In this document: positions 17,780 to 26,856 of the stretch, in pieces | How positions within the stretch are numbered: the stretch's first letter is position 1 | Layout: each line of letters starts with the position of its first letter | Made by a program: the position numbers and the translations under genes | The notes under the pieces: model-generated | Told to the model about the DNA's origin: nothing | Databases searched by the model: none | What the model saw: only the letters and a program-made list of their open reading frames with translations | Assembly (NCBI RefSeq): GCF_008124885.1 | Contig: NZ_VNHX01000002.1 | Location: forward strand, 124,001 to 188,000 | DNA length: 64,000 bases | Source: Sphingobacterium allocomposti | Lineage (GTDB): Bacteria; Bacteroidota; Bacteroidia; Sphingobacteriales; Sphingobacteriaceae | Direction of reading: 5' to 3'

Positions 17780-18595
17780 ATGAACAATTATTTACATATG
17801 AACGTTCGATTGTTTCTACTATGGATCGGTTCTCTGTTTTTATTGTCCTCCTGCGAGGAGCTGATTGATATTGACTTAAACGAAGGGGATCCCCGCGTCG
17901 TCATTGAGGCGCAGCTGTCGGACCTTGGAGATGTACAGCGCGTACGTGTGTCGGCGTCGGTGGCATTTAATGAGCCCTTCAACTCCAGGCCGCTGGCGGG
18001 TGCGACGGTGGTTGTCCGGGATGACCGAGGAGGAAGCTTTCTCTTTCAATATGAGGATAACGGATATTATGTACATCATACTTTTAGGCCAATGGTTGGG
18101 AGAAGCTATTTTCTGCAGGTCAACGTGGGCCAAGAGCGATATGAGTCGGTGTGCCGAATGCCCCAATACGTAGAGGTCGATTCCATTGGGGTGCTGGAAG
18201 AAACAATCTTCGGAGATCCTTATTACTTCGCTACTTTTAAGTTTAACGATCCGGCAGACATGCCCAATTATTACCTATACGAGCTGTCCATAAATGGCGG
18301 AACGTTTCGTTTTGCTTCGGCCCTGAACGACAAGTTTAACGACGGGCTATATGTGACACACCAGATTTCTGACCTGGAAACCGACCTGATGGTCGGAGAC
18401 AATATCACCGTGCGGCGGTACTGCGTCGATCGGAGTGTTTATCAGTATTGGAGTGAATACCAGAGTACCAATCCCGGAACGGCGGCGCCTGGGAATCCGA
18501 CGTCAAATATATCGAACGATGCGCTAGGGTATTTCTCCGTCGCTTCGGCGAAGGAATTCGCGATGCGTATTGAAGCCCGCGACATAGGGGATTAA
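17780..18595 (+). CDS. DUF4249 family lipoprotein
   Basis: A lipoprotein of about 271 residues with the lipobox LLSSC followed by EELIDIDL, the standard beginning of DUF4249 proteins. The body includes RVVIEAQLSD, the RPLAGATVVVRDDRGG beta-domain, and YYLYELSINGG. DUF4249 proteins are encoded next to TonB receptors in Bacteroidota and are thought to sit on the barrel surface as ligand-capturing lids. Several in-frame ATG codons exist (17750, 17780, 17798); 17780 and 17798 both give a good lipoprotein signal, while the longer frame adds a poor N terminus. The stop at 18595 is 13 bp from the convergent deacetylase gene. Confidence 0.87.
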   Translation: MNNYLHMNVRLFLLWIGSLFLLSSCEELIDIDLNEGDPRVVIEAQLSDLGDVQRVRVSASVAFNEPFNSRPLAGATVVVRDDRGGSFLFQYEDNGYYVHHTFRPMVGRSYFLQVNVGQERYESVCRMPQYVEVDSIGVLEETIFGDPYYFATFKFNDPADMPNYYLYELSINGGTFRFASALNDKFNDGLYVTHQISDLETDLMVGDNITVRRYCVDRSVYQYWSEYQSTNPGTAAPGNPTSNISNDALGYFSVASAKEFAMRIEARDIGD

Positions 18596-18608
18596 CGTCT
18601 TGATCCCG

Positions 18609-19217
18609 TTACAGCAGGGAAAAAGTATAACCCCGCTCTTGTAGATAAGCAATCGCTCTGGGCAGTGCATACGATAGGCGGGGCATAGCTTTTACGTTAT
18701 CGTGGAATACGATGATAGAGCCGTTGCGACTGTACCGTACAACGTTTCGAAAGCATTTTTCGGGTGTAAGATTTAAATCAAAATCGCCCGATAGTACGTC
18801 CCAGAAGATGATGCGGTAGTGTTTCGAAATTTCCTTCAGCTGGGACTTTTTAGCCCGGGCGTATGGCGGGCGGAATAGGTCTGTTTTTGTAAGCTCCTGG
18901 CACGCTTGGATATCCTTCAGATAGGTAGCGTCCCCCGTATCCCAACCGCGCAGGTGATGATACGTATGATTGCCTACCTGATGTCCATCTGCTAGGATAC
19001 GTTCGAAAATTGAAGGGTTTTTTCGGATGTTGTCCCCGACACAGAAGAATGTTGCTTTTACATCGTAATAGGCCAACGTATCCAGAACGAATGGGGTGAT
19101 CTCCGGTATAGGGCCATCGTCGAACGTAAGGTATACTTTTTTTTCTGTTCTAGACTTATTGAACACCACTTCGGGATAGCACCAGCGTAAAAAAAAAGGA
19201 GCGTTCACAAAATACAT
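18609..19217 (-). CDS. Polysaccharide deacetylase (NodB/CE4 family)
   Basis: A 202-residue CE4 enzyme. Motif 1 TFDDGP is at 31-36 (general base and metal Asp), and motif 2 HTYHH at 84-88 supplies the two metal-binding His. RPPYARA (motif 3) and a later FHDN segment (VFHDN, motif 5) complete the active site. It removes acetyl groups from N-acetylglucosamine-type sugars, in peptidoglycan or capsule/chitin-like material. The N terminus is hydrophobic (MYFVNAPFFLRW), possibly a membrane anchor. The ATG at 19217 is preferred because the longer frame would start inside the -7 element at 19242. The gene is divergent from tolC. Confidence 0.9.
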   Translation of the reverse strand: MYFVNAPFFLRWCYPEVVFNKSRTEKKVYLTFDDGPIPEITPFVLDTLAYYDVKATFFCVGDNIRKNPSIFERILADGHQVGNHTYHHLRGWDTGDATYLKDIQACQELTKTDLFRPPYARAKKSQLKEISKHYRIIFWDVLSGDFDLNLTPEKCFRNVVRYSRNGSIIVFHDNVKAMPRLSYALPRAIAYLQERGYTFSLL

Positions 19218-19241
19218 GTTGATAATATCAATTTTTTGTCT

Positions 19242-19249
19242 CAAATTTA
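19242..19249 (-). promoter_or_regulatory. -7 element of the deacetylase gene
   Basis: Minus-strand TAAATTTG fits TAnnTTTG. The predicted transcription start near 19238 leaves a leader of about 20 nt and rules out the longer reading frame. Confidence 0.5.
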
Positions 19250-19275
19250 GGAATCATTTATACTTAAATTACGAA

Positions 19276-20628
19276 ATGATAAGAAAAATATCTTCCTGTA
19301 TATTTTGTTTAATGGTTTTACTTGGTATGCAGATGCCGGGATGTTACGCGCAGATTACGTTGGAAAATGCCATTAAGACCACGCTGGAGCGTAATCTGCA
19401 AATTAGACAGGCACAATTTGGCTATCAGCTGACCGAGCAGGATCTTTATCAGTCGAAATCGGAGTTATATCCGAATTTGTCGTTTGGCGCCAGCAACTCC
19501 TACAACTATGGATTGACGTTCGACCAGACATCGGGGCAGTTAATCCGCGGAAACGATTGGACGAGTAACGCGGGGGCACAACTTTCATCTAGCGTCGCTA
19601 TATTTCAGGGATTTCAGAGGATAAACCAGATTAAAGCAAACAAGATACAGCTATCTATCGACGCTACAGAGGTGGACAAAATAAAAAATGATCTTACGCT
19701 GTCGGTCGTCACCAACTATCTGGAGGCTATTACCAATGGGGAGCTCTATGAAGCGGCTATGCAGCAGGTTAAGCTATCGAGGGAGCAGCTGCGTCAGGAT
19801 AGCATTCAGTTTTCGGTGGGCAATAAAACGGTTGCCGACCTTGCTCAGGCGGAAAATCAGGTCGCTACCGACGAACTTAATATTATGACGTCTGAAAATG
19901 CGTATCAGCTCTCGCTGCTTAACCTCAAGCAGTTGATGGAAATGTCCCCCGATACCGTATTTACGCTGGTTAAACCGAATATTGCAGAAGTTATGGCCGA
20001 GTATGCGATCACTTCCTTTGACGACGTTTTCAATAAAGCGTTGGCCACACAGCCCGTCATCGAACAGGCAACGTACATCAAGAGCCTGGCTCTGAAAAAT
20101 ATCGACATCGCCAGAGGTGCATTTTTTCCAACTATCAGTTTATCCGTAGGTTACGGTACAAACTATTCCTCGCAGGCGTTTGATCCAGTAACGAGGGCAA
20201 GATTGGACTTCTTGGATCAGTTTAACGAAAACAGGTCTTTTCGGGGAACGGTGGGGCTGGAAGTGCCGATTTTCAATAACAACCAAACGAAGGTAGCGGT
20301 AAACAAAGCAAAAATAAATTATCTGCAGGCAGAAAATGACGAGGCCATCGCCCGGCGTAATTTAGAGAAGACCATAGCACAGGCAATCCTTGATCTAAGG
20401 TCGGCAAACAAGCAATACTTCGCTTCGCAGGTGGCGTTCAATACATCGCGCGTGGCCTATGAAACGATCAAGGAACGTTATGATGTCGGCATGGCGAACT
20501 CTATAGAGATGTTTACCGCCCAGACGAATATGAACAAAGCGGAATTCGAGATGATCCGAAGAAAATATGAAATGGTATTTCGGGGGAAAGTAATCGACTA
20601 TTACATTGGCAATCCTATTACATTCTAA
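19276..20628 (+). CDS. TolC family outer-membrane efflux protein
   Basis: A 450-residue protein with a signal peptide (cleavage near CYAQ, ~24) and two OEP repeats rich in long alpha-helices (LENAIKTTLERNLQIRQAQ at the start, AENDEAIARRNLEKTIAQAI late in the second repeat). It forms the trimeric channel of a tripartite exporter. The membrane-fusion protein starts 13 bp downstream, but the operon continues with an HhH protein and apt and has no visible ABC or RND permease. The start at MIRK was chosen for its signal peptide; the longer frame overlaps the divergent promoter. Confidence 0.9.
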   Translation: MIRKISSCIFCLMVLLGMQMPGCYAQITLENAIKTTLERNLQIRQAQFGYQLTEQDLYQSKSELYPNLSFGASNSYNYGLTFDQTSGQLIRGNDWTSNAGAQLSSSVAIFQGFQRINQIKANKIQLSIDATEVDKIKNDLTLSVVTNYLEAITNGELYEAAMQQVKLSREQLRQDSIQFSVGNKTVADLAQAENQVATDELNIMTSENAYQLSLLNLKQLMEMSPDTVFTLVKPNIAEVMAEYAITSFDDVFNKALATQPVIEQATYIKSLALKNIDIARGAFFPTISLSVGYGTNYSSQAFDPVTRARLDFLDQFNENRSFRGTVGLEVPIFNNNQTKVAVNKAKINYLQAENDEAIARRNLEKTIAQAILDLRSANKQYFASQVAFNTSRVAYETIKERYDVGMANSIEMFTAQTNMNKAEFEMIRRKYEMVFRGKVIDYYIGNPITF

Positions 20629-20641
20629 TAAAATATAATTC

Positions 20642-21955
20642 ATGGCAAAGAAAAAGAGCAATCTGCCTAAAATACTGGTAATCGCTGCGGTCTTGATTTT
20701 AATCCTTGTCGTTGTGGGGAGCAAACTGGGATGGTTTGGTGATGGAGCGGAACAAAAGGTGGCCGTCGATGTTGTTGAGGAGAAAACGATATCCGAACTT
20801 GTTTCTGCGAGCGGCAAGGTGCAGCCCGAGTTTGAAGTGAAGCTGAGTTCTGAAGTGTCAGGCGAGATCATCGAACTGAATGTCCGAGAAGGACAGGTAG
20901 TAAAAAAAGGAGACGTGTTGTGTCGCGTAAAGCCAGATTTATTGCAATCGAGCTATGATCAGGTGGCCGCTATGGTAAGCCAGCAGCGAGCCAATCTTGC
21001 CGCAGCCCAGCAGATGCTAAGGCAACAGGAAGCGAACTTCGTAAACACAGAGGCAATTTATAAAAGAAGCCTCGAGCTTTTCGAAAAACGCGTTATTTCT
21101 GCCTCCGAAATGGATAAGGCGCGGGCCGACTACGAAAGTGCCCAGGCAAGTATAGAATCGCAGCGGCAGCAGGTGGTGGCCTCCCGTTTTGCCGTGAGCC
21201 AGTCGCAGGCACAACTTCAGGAGGCTGGAAACAGCTTGTCCCGAACGACCATTTACGCCCCCTCGGATGGCGTGGTCTCCCTACTGTCGATAGAGCTGGG
21301 AGAACGTGTCGTCGGAACGGCGCAGATGGCCGGTACCGAGATTATGCGTATAGCAAATATGTCCACAATGGAGGTCAATGTCGAGGTAAACGAAAACGAT
21401 ATCAACAGGGTAAAGGTAGGCAATGAAGCCACCATCGAGGTGGATGCATTTCAGGGCCGGAAATTCAAGGGGGTGGTGACGGAGATATCGAGTTCTTCGA
21501 CCTCTACTGGAACGACGACTGCTACGACTTCGGCAGAGCAGGTGACTAACTTCAACGTGAAGGTGCGGATCGAGGCATCGTCCTATGAAGATCTAATCGA
21601 TGAAAATAATATCCATTCTTCTCCGTTTAAGCCGGGACTTTCCGCGACCGTCCAGATTCATACCAAGTCAGATAAAGGACTCATTGTCCCGATTCAGGCC
21701 GTAACTGTACGTTCATCGGACGCAAAAGCGGATTCGCTGAGCAACGGCGAAATGAAAGAGTACGTTTTTGTGCTCGCAGGCGATGTTGTCAAAATGACGG
21801 AGGTCAAAACGGGAATACAGGACGACACCAACATCATTGTTAAATCTGGACTGAAGAAAGGAGATGAAGTTGTATCCCGTCCGTTCAATGCCATTTCCAA
21901 GACACTGCAGGACGGCACACGGGTGAAGAAGGTGGCCGCCAGCGAATTAAAATAA
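20642..21955 (+). CDS. HlyD/MacA-like periplasmic adaptor protein
   Basis: A 437-residue protein with one N-terminal membrane helix (ILVIAAVLILILVVVG), a lipoyl/barrel-sandwich domain split by an alpha-helical hairpin (~60-210; GEIIELNVREGQVVKKGDVL is the first lipoyl half), then beta-barrel and membrane-proximal domains. A Ser/Thr-rich loop (SSSSTSTGTTTATTSA) interrupts the barrel region. The type links an inner-membrane transporter, usually MacB-like in this phylum, to TolC. It is translated just after tolC (13-bp gap). The pump itself must be encoded elsewhere. Confidence 0.9.
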   Translation: MAKKKSNLPKILVIAAVLILILVVVGSKLGWFGDGAEQKVAVDVVEEKTISELVSASGKVQPEFEVKLSSEVSGEIIELNVREGQVVKKGDVLCRVKPDLLQSSYDQVAAMVSQQRANLAAAQQMLRQQEANFVNTEAIYKRSLELFEKRVISASEMDKARADYESAQASIESQRQQVVASRFAVSQSQAQLQEAGNSLSRTTIYAPSDGVVSLLSIELGERVVGTAQMAGTEIMRIANMSTMEVNVEVNENDINRVKVGNEATIEVDAFQGRKFKGVVTEISSSSTSTGTTTATTSAEQVTNFNVKVRIEASSYEDLIDENNIHSSPFKPGLSATVQIHTKSDKGLIVPIQAVTVRSSDAKADSLSNGEMKEYVFVLAGDVVKMTEVKTGIQDDTNIIVKSGLKKGDEVVSRPFNAISKTLQDGTRVKKVAASELK

Positions 21956-21979
21956 GGATTCAACCTGGAATATGCTGAG

Positions 21980-22897
21980 GTGAAAAAAACGTTGCTTTTC
22001 TTAGAGATGAGTGAGAACGAGCGAAAAGGTTTTCTCGTTCTGCTAGTCATTATTGTCGCGGCAGCCGTTGTCCCTCGGATCTATATCGCTTACGGTGGGA
22101 AACATGCCGAAGATATCGTCTATACGTCAATCAGCGAAAAGGCAGAAGCCGATGAATATTTCCAGCCGCAGAAAGATGAGGAACATTCAACCACCGACGC
22201 GCTTAAACAGAAAGACGACCATCGGCCAACGAAATATCGTCTGTTTCCTTTCAATCCGAATGGCCTGCCGGTGGAAAAATGGCAGGAGCTGGGGTTTACG
22301 GATAAGCAGATACGGGTGATTAAAAACTACGAGGCAAAAGGGGGACGCTTTTCGTCAAAAGCAGACCTAGCCAAAGTGTATTCTATTTCCGATAGAGATT
22401 TAGAGCGTATAGGGCCGTACCTCGTGTTTGAAGAGCCTAGGCGTCCAACACCGGCGGCGGTTCGTGAACGCGCCTATGCGCAGTCTCCGAAAAAGAAGCT
22501 TTTGATCGATCTGAACACTGCAGATACTACCGCTCTGAAAGAATTACGCGGAATCGGTTCCGTTCTAGCTACACGCATTGTTAAGTTTCGTGATGGTTTA
22601 GGTGGCTTTCACCGGGTCGATCAACTGAGGGAGGTCTACGGTATCTCCGACGATCTGTTTTCTACGTTGCAGCCGTATCTGCAGATAAAAGATAGCACAA
22701 TAAAGCAGCTGGCGATAAACAAGCTGACGGAAGATGAACTCGCATCCCATCCCTATGTTTCGAAGAAGATGGCCTCGCTGTTATTTCGTTATCGGGAACA
22801 ACATGGCGACTTCCGGTCGTTGTCCGACCTCCGAAGGATGTATGCTGTGGACCCCGAGTTTTTGCGTAAAATTGAACCCTACTTGAAATTCAACTAA
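21980..22897 (+). CDS. Membrane-anchored helix-hairpin-helix (ComEA-like) protein
   Basis: A 305-residue protein with one N-terminal membrane helix (FLVLLVIIVAAAVVP, ~18-32), a charged linker, and three helix-hairpin-helix units. One is around residues 90-150; the next has IDLNTADTTALKELRGIGSVLATRIVKFRD with the classic ComEA signature; the last is ASHPYVSKKMASLLFRYRE. HhH units bind DNA; ComEA-like proteins on the outer face of the membrane take part in DNA uptake, though many Bacteroidota homologues are uncharacterised. The start is a GTG; an ATG at 22007 would also keep the helix. It lies between hlyD and apt, 4 bp from the latter. Confidence 0.83.
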   Translation: MKKTLLFLEMSENERKGFLVLLVIIVAAAVVPRIYIAYGGKHAEDIVYTSISEKAEADEYFQPQKDEEHSTTDALKQKDDHRPTKYRLFPFNPNGLPVEKWQELGFTDKQIRVIKNYEAKGGRFSSKADLAKVYSISDRDLERIGPYLVFEEPRRPTPAAVRERAYAQSPKKKLLIDLNTADTTALKELRGIGSVLATRIVKFRDGLGGFHRVDQLREVYGISDDLFSTLQPYLQIKDSTIKQLAINKLTEDELASHPYVSKKMASLLFRYREQHGDFRSLSDLRRMYAVDPEFLRKIEPYLKFN

Positions 22898-22901
22898 AAG
22901 A

Positions 22902-23432
22902 ATGTTAGAAGAACAAATAAAGTCCGCCATTCGGGATATCCCTGATTTTCCGCAACCGGGCATTGTATTTAAAGACATCACCCCGATCTTAAAGAACCAA
23001 GCCTTATGTAGCGCCATTGTGGAAGAATTCGCCGACCGCCTGTCGGGGTTACACATTGATGTGGTTGCCGGAGTGGAAAGCCGGGGCTTTTTGTTTGGGA
23101 TGATGCTGGCCAACAGACTGAATGTTCCCTTTGTCCCTATCCGGAAGCAGGGTAAACTTCCGTTTAAAACTGTAGCTGAGTCGTATAAACTCGAGTACGG
23201 TCAAGCCACCATCGAAGTACATGAGGATGCCTTTTCACGGGGAAGCCGTGTCCTACTGCACGACGATCTACTCGCTACGGGCGGAACGGTAGTTGCGGCA
23301 TCGAAATTAATAGAGAAGTTGGGGGGAGTAGTTGCCGGATACGCATTTGTCGTAAGCCTGACGTTTCTACAGGGCGGGGGGCGGTTAACGCGATTCAGCG
23401 ACGAAATTGTGTCTTTAGTCGAATACGACTGA
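22902..23432 (+). CDS. apt: Adenine phosphoribosyltransferase
   Basis: A 176-residue purine-salvage enzyme that converts adenine and PRPP to AMP. It shows VVAGVESRGFLFG (~48-60) and the PRPP-binding loop VLLHDDLLATGGTVVAA (~113-129). Length and motif order match APT. It begins 4 bp after the HhH gene and ends the operon; the convergent M48 gene lies 177 bp beyond. No terminator with a T-run was found, only a short CTGCA/TGCAG stem near 23585. Confidence 0.95.
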   Translation: MLEEQIKSAIRDIPDFPQPGIVFKDITPILKNQALCSAIVEEFADRLSGLHIDVVAGVESRGFLFGMMLANRLNVPFVPIRKQGKLPFKTVAESYKLEYGQATIEVHEDAFSRGSRVLLHDDLLATGGTVVAASKLIEKLGGVVAGYAFVVSLTFLQGGGRLTRFSDEIVSLVEYD

Positions 23433-23609
23433 TCCGCCCGAATGCTTCAGGCTCGTCATCGCAGTTTCATGGAGATTCAACTCTGTAAGTCGATCATCGT
23501 GTTTACGATTCGCCGGCTTCACAGCTTTGTCGATTATTGCTTATCGAGTGTGTGAGGGAGCTCCGTAAGGCAGGAGAGAAGTCTGCATGACTTGCAGAGC
23601 CCCTTTGTG

Positions 23610-24413
23610 TTACCTCTTGTAATATTTCATTGCTGTCGGTATCAGTTTCTTGATATCGTTGATCCTTCTCGCATCGCTGGGGTGGGTGCTCAAAAACTCC
23701 GGCGTAGAATTGGCCGCCTTCGCAGATGCCATCCGTTCCCAAAAACCTACGGCGCTTTCAGGGCTGTAGCCTGCCATCGCCATAAATATAAGACCTAATT
23801 GATCGGCCTCTGATTCATTATTGCGGGAATACTTCAGTAAGGCCAGCTGTCCGCCTATGCCATAGGCGTTGTTGAGTAGGCCTTGCACGATGGAACTCTT
23901 ACCTGCGGTAGCCACCCCCAAAACCTGTGCGCCCACCTGCATTGCGTACTGATTGGACATCTGCTCCATCGAGTGGCGGGCGATAGCGTGGGCTATCTCG
24001 TGGCCCATAACCGTGGCAAGTCCAGCTTCGTTGGCAGTAAACGGAAGAATCCCCGTGTAGACCGCAACCTTTCCTCCAGGCATGCACCATGCATTGACAT
24101 CGCTACTTTCTACGAGATTAAACTCCCAGTTGAAGTTGTACTGCTGAGCCAAACCTTCGGCGGCCAAATATTGATTAACGGCCGAAGCAATGCGATTGCC
24201 TACGTTCTTGACCAACGCGGCATTTGAAGTCCCCGTAACAACCTTGGTAGAAGATGAATTCAAAAATTCCTTGTAGGCTACCGCTGCCTGTTCCTGAATT
24301 TGCTCGTCACTTACGAGCGAAAGTTGCCTCCTGCCCGACAGCGGGACAGTCGAACAAGATGCCAGCACCGCTGCAAGCGCCACCATCGACGTATATCTAT
24401 ATATCTTTTTCAT
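23610..24413 (-). CDS. M48 family zinc metallopeptidase lipoprotein (LoiP/YcaL-like)
   Basis: A 267-residue lipoprotein (LASC, cysteine 20) with the M48 zinc site HEIAH (138-142) inside MGHEIAHAIARH, and a third ligand Glu in NNESEADQLG (~200). SGRRQLSLVSD just after the lipid site is typical of the group. These periplasmic proteases degrade misfolded envelope proteins. The start was placed at MKKIYRYTSM to give a proper lipoprotein signal. It is convergent with apt and stands alone. Confidence 0.92.
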   Translation of the reverse strand: MKKIYRYTSMVALAAVLASCSTVPLSGRRQLSLVSDEQIQEQAAVAYKEFLNSSSTKVVTGTSNAALVKNVGNRIASAVNQYLAAEGLAQQYNFNWEFNLVESSDVNAWCMPGGKVAVYTGILPFTANEAGLATVMGHEIAHAIARHSMEQMSNQYAMQVGAQVLGVATAGKSSIVQGLLNNAYGIGGQLALLKYSRNNESEADQLGLIFMAMAGYSPESAVGFWERMASAKAANSTPEFLSTHPSDARRINDIKKLIPTAMKYYKR

Positions 24414-24664
24414 TGTATTAATTATTGATTCGTGTTTGCATCTATTGTATTCGTGAATGCTTCGCATTTTCTTGTGATGAAGGATATCGCAATTTATGCA
24501 CATTCACCTATTAAATTTCGTTTTCACCGGCGCCCGGTTGTCCTGACCCCTGCTGTTTGCTCCGATGAAATCAATGAACGATCCCATTGTGTCGGCATGC
24601 CACGGACTACGGGAACCACACAAGGTAAAGCTCTTAATTTTTATACAAAACTTATGCCTAAAAC

Positions 24665-25312
24665 TCAACGTTGCTTTTTCTTGAATAAATAGATCTTCGA
24701 TTCGTGTCCCTTCAATAGACGCTCGATATTTTTTTGGTGGGTTACCAGTATCAACGCACAGATGGCTATCCCGTACAAAAGTACAGCCGGCACAGACGTG
24801 TGAAAGATAAATGCAATGCTGAACGGAAAGGTAAAACCGGCCAGTATGGAGCTAAGGGACACGTAGTGTGTGAAAATGAGTGTAAGCAAAAATACGCTTA
24901 CACAGCATAATGCTGCTTCGGGATGTATAGCGATCACCATGCCGAATAATGTTGCGACGCCTTTTCCCCCGCGGAAGCCAGCAAAGACCGGAAAGAGATG
25001 CCCCAACACGGCGATGACACCCAAAGCTAACTGGAAGTTGACAAATTGTACAGAATTCGGGACACCCACAACTGCCGAATCCAGCAGGTAAGGTAGGTTA
25101 GTAGAGGTCCACCCTTTTAAGATATCGACGAACATGACGACAGACCCGGCTTTTTTGCCTAGTACCCTGAAGGTATTGGTGGCGCCCGCATTTCCGCTTC
25201 CATATTCACGGACGTCTACCCCGTAGAACGCACCTCCAAACCAAACAGCCGACGGGATAGATCCAAATAGATAAGCTAATATGACTATGCCTACTAAATA
25301 AATTGAAATCAT
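24665..25312 (-). CDS. plsY: Glycerol-3-phosphate acyltransferase PlsY
   Basis: A 215-residue inner-membrane enzyme with five to six helices. It transfers the acyl group of acyl-phosphate to glycerol-3-phosphate, the first step of phospholipid synthesis. Family motifs: GSIPSAVWFGG (~17-27), YGSGNAGATNTFR (~37-49), and GFRGGKGVAT (~108-117). It lies 27 bp after nadC on the same strand and is probably co-transcribed with DUF4783-nadC. Confidence 0.94.
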   Translation of the reverse strand: MISIYLVGIVILAYLFGSIPSAVWFGGAFYGVDVREYGSGNAGATNTFRVLGKKAGSVVMFVDILKGWTSTNLPYLLDSAVVGVPNSVQFVNFQLALGVIAVLGHLFPVFAGFRGGKGVATLFGMVIAIHPEAALCCVSVFLLTLIFTHYVSLSSILAGFTFPFSIAFIFHTSVPAVLLYGIAICALILVTHQKNIERLLKGHESKIYLFKKKQR

Positions 25313-25339
25313 ATATTAATTTAAGCCTACTAAATATAA

Positions 25340-26194
25340 CTATATAATCTTGGCCTTTAAGCTTAAATCTAAACTTTTAACGGAGTGCGTCAATGCTCCT
25401 ACAGAAATGAAATCTACGCCCGTGAGCGCATAGTCGCGGATAGTCTCCAAGGTGATTCCGCCCGACGCTTCGGTGACAAGCTTCCCATCAACGAGCTCGA
25501 CAGCTTCTTTGACTTCGGCTACGGTAAAGTTGTCGAACATAACCCGGTCAACATAGGTGTGCTTTAAAACCTCTTTCAGCTCTGCGAAATTACGTACTTC
25601 GATTTCTATTTGGATATCTAGCTTGTTGTCTAGACGATAGGCCTGTGCTTTTTCGAGAGCATTAGTAATTCCCCCGGCATAGTCTACATGGTTGTCCTTG
25701 ATCAAGATCATATCATACAGTCCGAACCGATGGTTTGCCCCGCCCCCGATGTGTACGGCCTCTTTCTCCAGAAAGCGTAGCAGAGGCGTTGTTTTCCGGG
25801 TGTCAAGGACTTGCGCCTTTGTCCCTTTAAGCTGTTCGGTATACTGTTTCGTACGGGTGGCTATTCCTGACATGCGCTGCATGACGTTGAGCACTAGACG
25901 TTCGGCCTTCAATATGCTGTGGATAGGCCCTTGTACATAGAAGGCAACTTGCCCTGGTTCTATCGGAGATCCATCCTTTAATAAAATATGCGCGTTAAGC
26001 TTAGGGTCAATCACCCGGAAGATTTCCTGTGCAACGGAAACTCCGGCCAATATGCCGACGTCTTTTACGAGCAGCTTTGCTTCTCCTAGTGCAGCGGCAT
26101 CGATCGTGGACAACGCGGTATGATCACCTTCTCTAACATCTTCCTCGAGCGCCAATTCAACAAATTTCTCCAGTTTACTTAACTCAACTGCCAT
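25340..26194 (-). CDS. nadC: Nicotinate-nucleotide pyrophosphorylase (quinolinate phosphoribosyltransferase)
   Basis: A 284-residue enzyme of NAD synthesis that makes nicotinate mononucleotide from quinolinate and PRPP. Signatures: EDVREGDHTA (~18-27), ERLVLNVMQRMSGIAT, DTRKTTPLLR (~131-140), GGGANHRFGLYDMILIKDNH and EIEVRNFAEL. Length is typical. It lies between the DUF4783 gene (69 bp) and plsY (27 bp), all on the minus strand. Confidence 0.95.
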   Translation of the reverse strand: MAVELSKLEKFVELALEEDVREGDHTALSTIDAAALGEAKLLVKDVGILAGVSVAQEIFRVIDPKLNAHILLKDGSPIEPGQVAFYVQGPIHSILKAERLVLNVMQRMSGIATRTKQYTEQLKGTKAQVLDTRKTTPLLRFLEKEAVHIGGGANHRFGLYDMILIKDNHVDYAGGITNALEKAQAYRLDNKLDIQIEIEVRNFAELKEVLKHTYVDRVMFDNFTVAEVKEAVELVDGKLVTEASGGITLETIRDYALTGVDFISVGALTHSVKSLDLSLKAKII

Positions 26195-26263
26195 CTATTC
26201 GAATTAAATTATTTAGCGAAGATGACGAAAATATATTTTATTCTAAAATCTTCCGGCCGTTTT

Positions 26264-26677
26264 TTATCCATTGCCGCCAGCTTCTATTCGTAGTTCCGTT
26301 ATTTCGAACTGCTCATTATTTTGCACGATTTTTAAAAAAACGCGGTACACATTGCCGCCCGATTGGAGCGAGAAGACGACAAAAGCACTCGACGAGCTTC
26401 TGGCCCTCTGCACCTCCTTTAGCCCGGTAACCTTGTTTGTGCGGAAAAAGTCTTCGAGTAGAAGTTCGGCTTGGAACTTGGTGTAGCTGCCCTCGTCGCT
26501 CTTTATCGAAAGATGTAAGTTGTTCGAGAAATGCGCGCTTAGCCGCTTAGCGCTGCCTGTTTTTAGTACCGCTGTTATTTCCTTTACCGTATCTTCGAAA
26601 GAAGTCGAGGTGAAAGCGTACGACAGCGAATACGCACTGGTTAATATCGCCACGCAAAACGCCTTGACCATCAGCAT
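26264..26677 (-). CDS. DUF4783 family secreted protein
   Basis: A protein of about 137 residues with an N-terminal signal peptide (LMVKAFCVAILTSAYSLSYAF) and a cystatin/NTF2-like alpha-beta domain. The conserved line SDEGSYTKFQAELLLEDFF followed by GGNVYRVFLKI matches DUF4783. In Bacteroidota this family is commonly found immediately upstream of nadC, as here. The function is unknown. ATG codons at 26707, 26677 and 26671 are possible starts; the middle one gives a standard signal length. Confidence 0.8.
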   Translation of the reverse strand: MLMVKAFCVAILTSAYSLSYAFTSTSFEDTVKEITAVLKTGSAKRLSAHFSNNLHLSIKSDEGSYTKFQAELLLEDFFRTNKVTGLKEVQRARSSSSAFVVFSLQSGGNVYRVFLKIVQNNEQFEITELRIEAGGNG

Positions 26678-26822
26678 AAGAGGATTAAAAACCGAACCCA
26701 ACCACATAACATATCTCCCTTTTTATTGTTGTTATGAATACTAAAATGATGCCAATAATCGTTCTTTTCTGCGGCGGTCGTTCGCCGTATGCCGAATTTC
26801 GTATATCTGGGAGATAAGGATA

Positions 26823-26853
26823 TTGCACATCAAAATGAATTTAATTAAGTTTG
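26823..26853 (+). promoter_or_regulatory. Promoter of gpmI predicting a leaderless mRNA
   Basis: TTG (26823-26825) and TAAGTTTG (26846-26853) are separated by exactly 20 bp, the Bacteroidota pattern. The expected start of transcription, about 4 nt after the -7 element, is 26857, which is the GTG start codon itself. Confidence 0.75.
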
Positions 26854-26856
26854 TGT

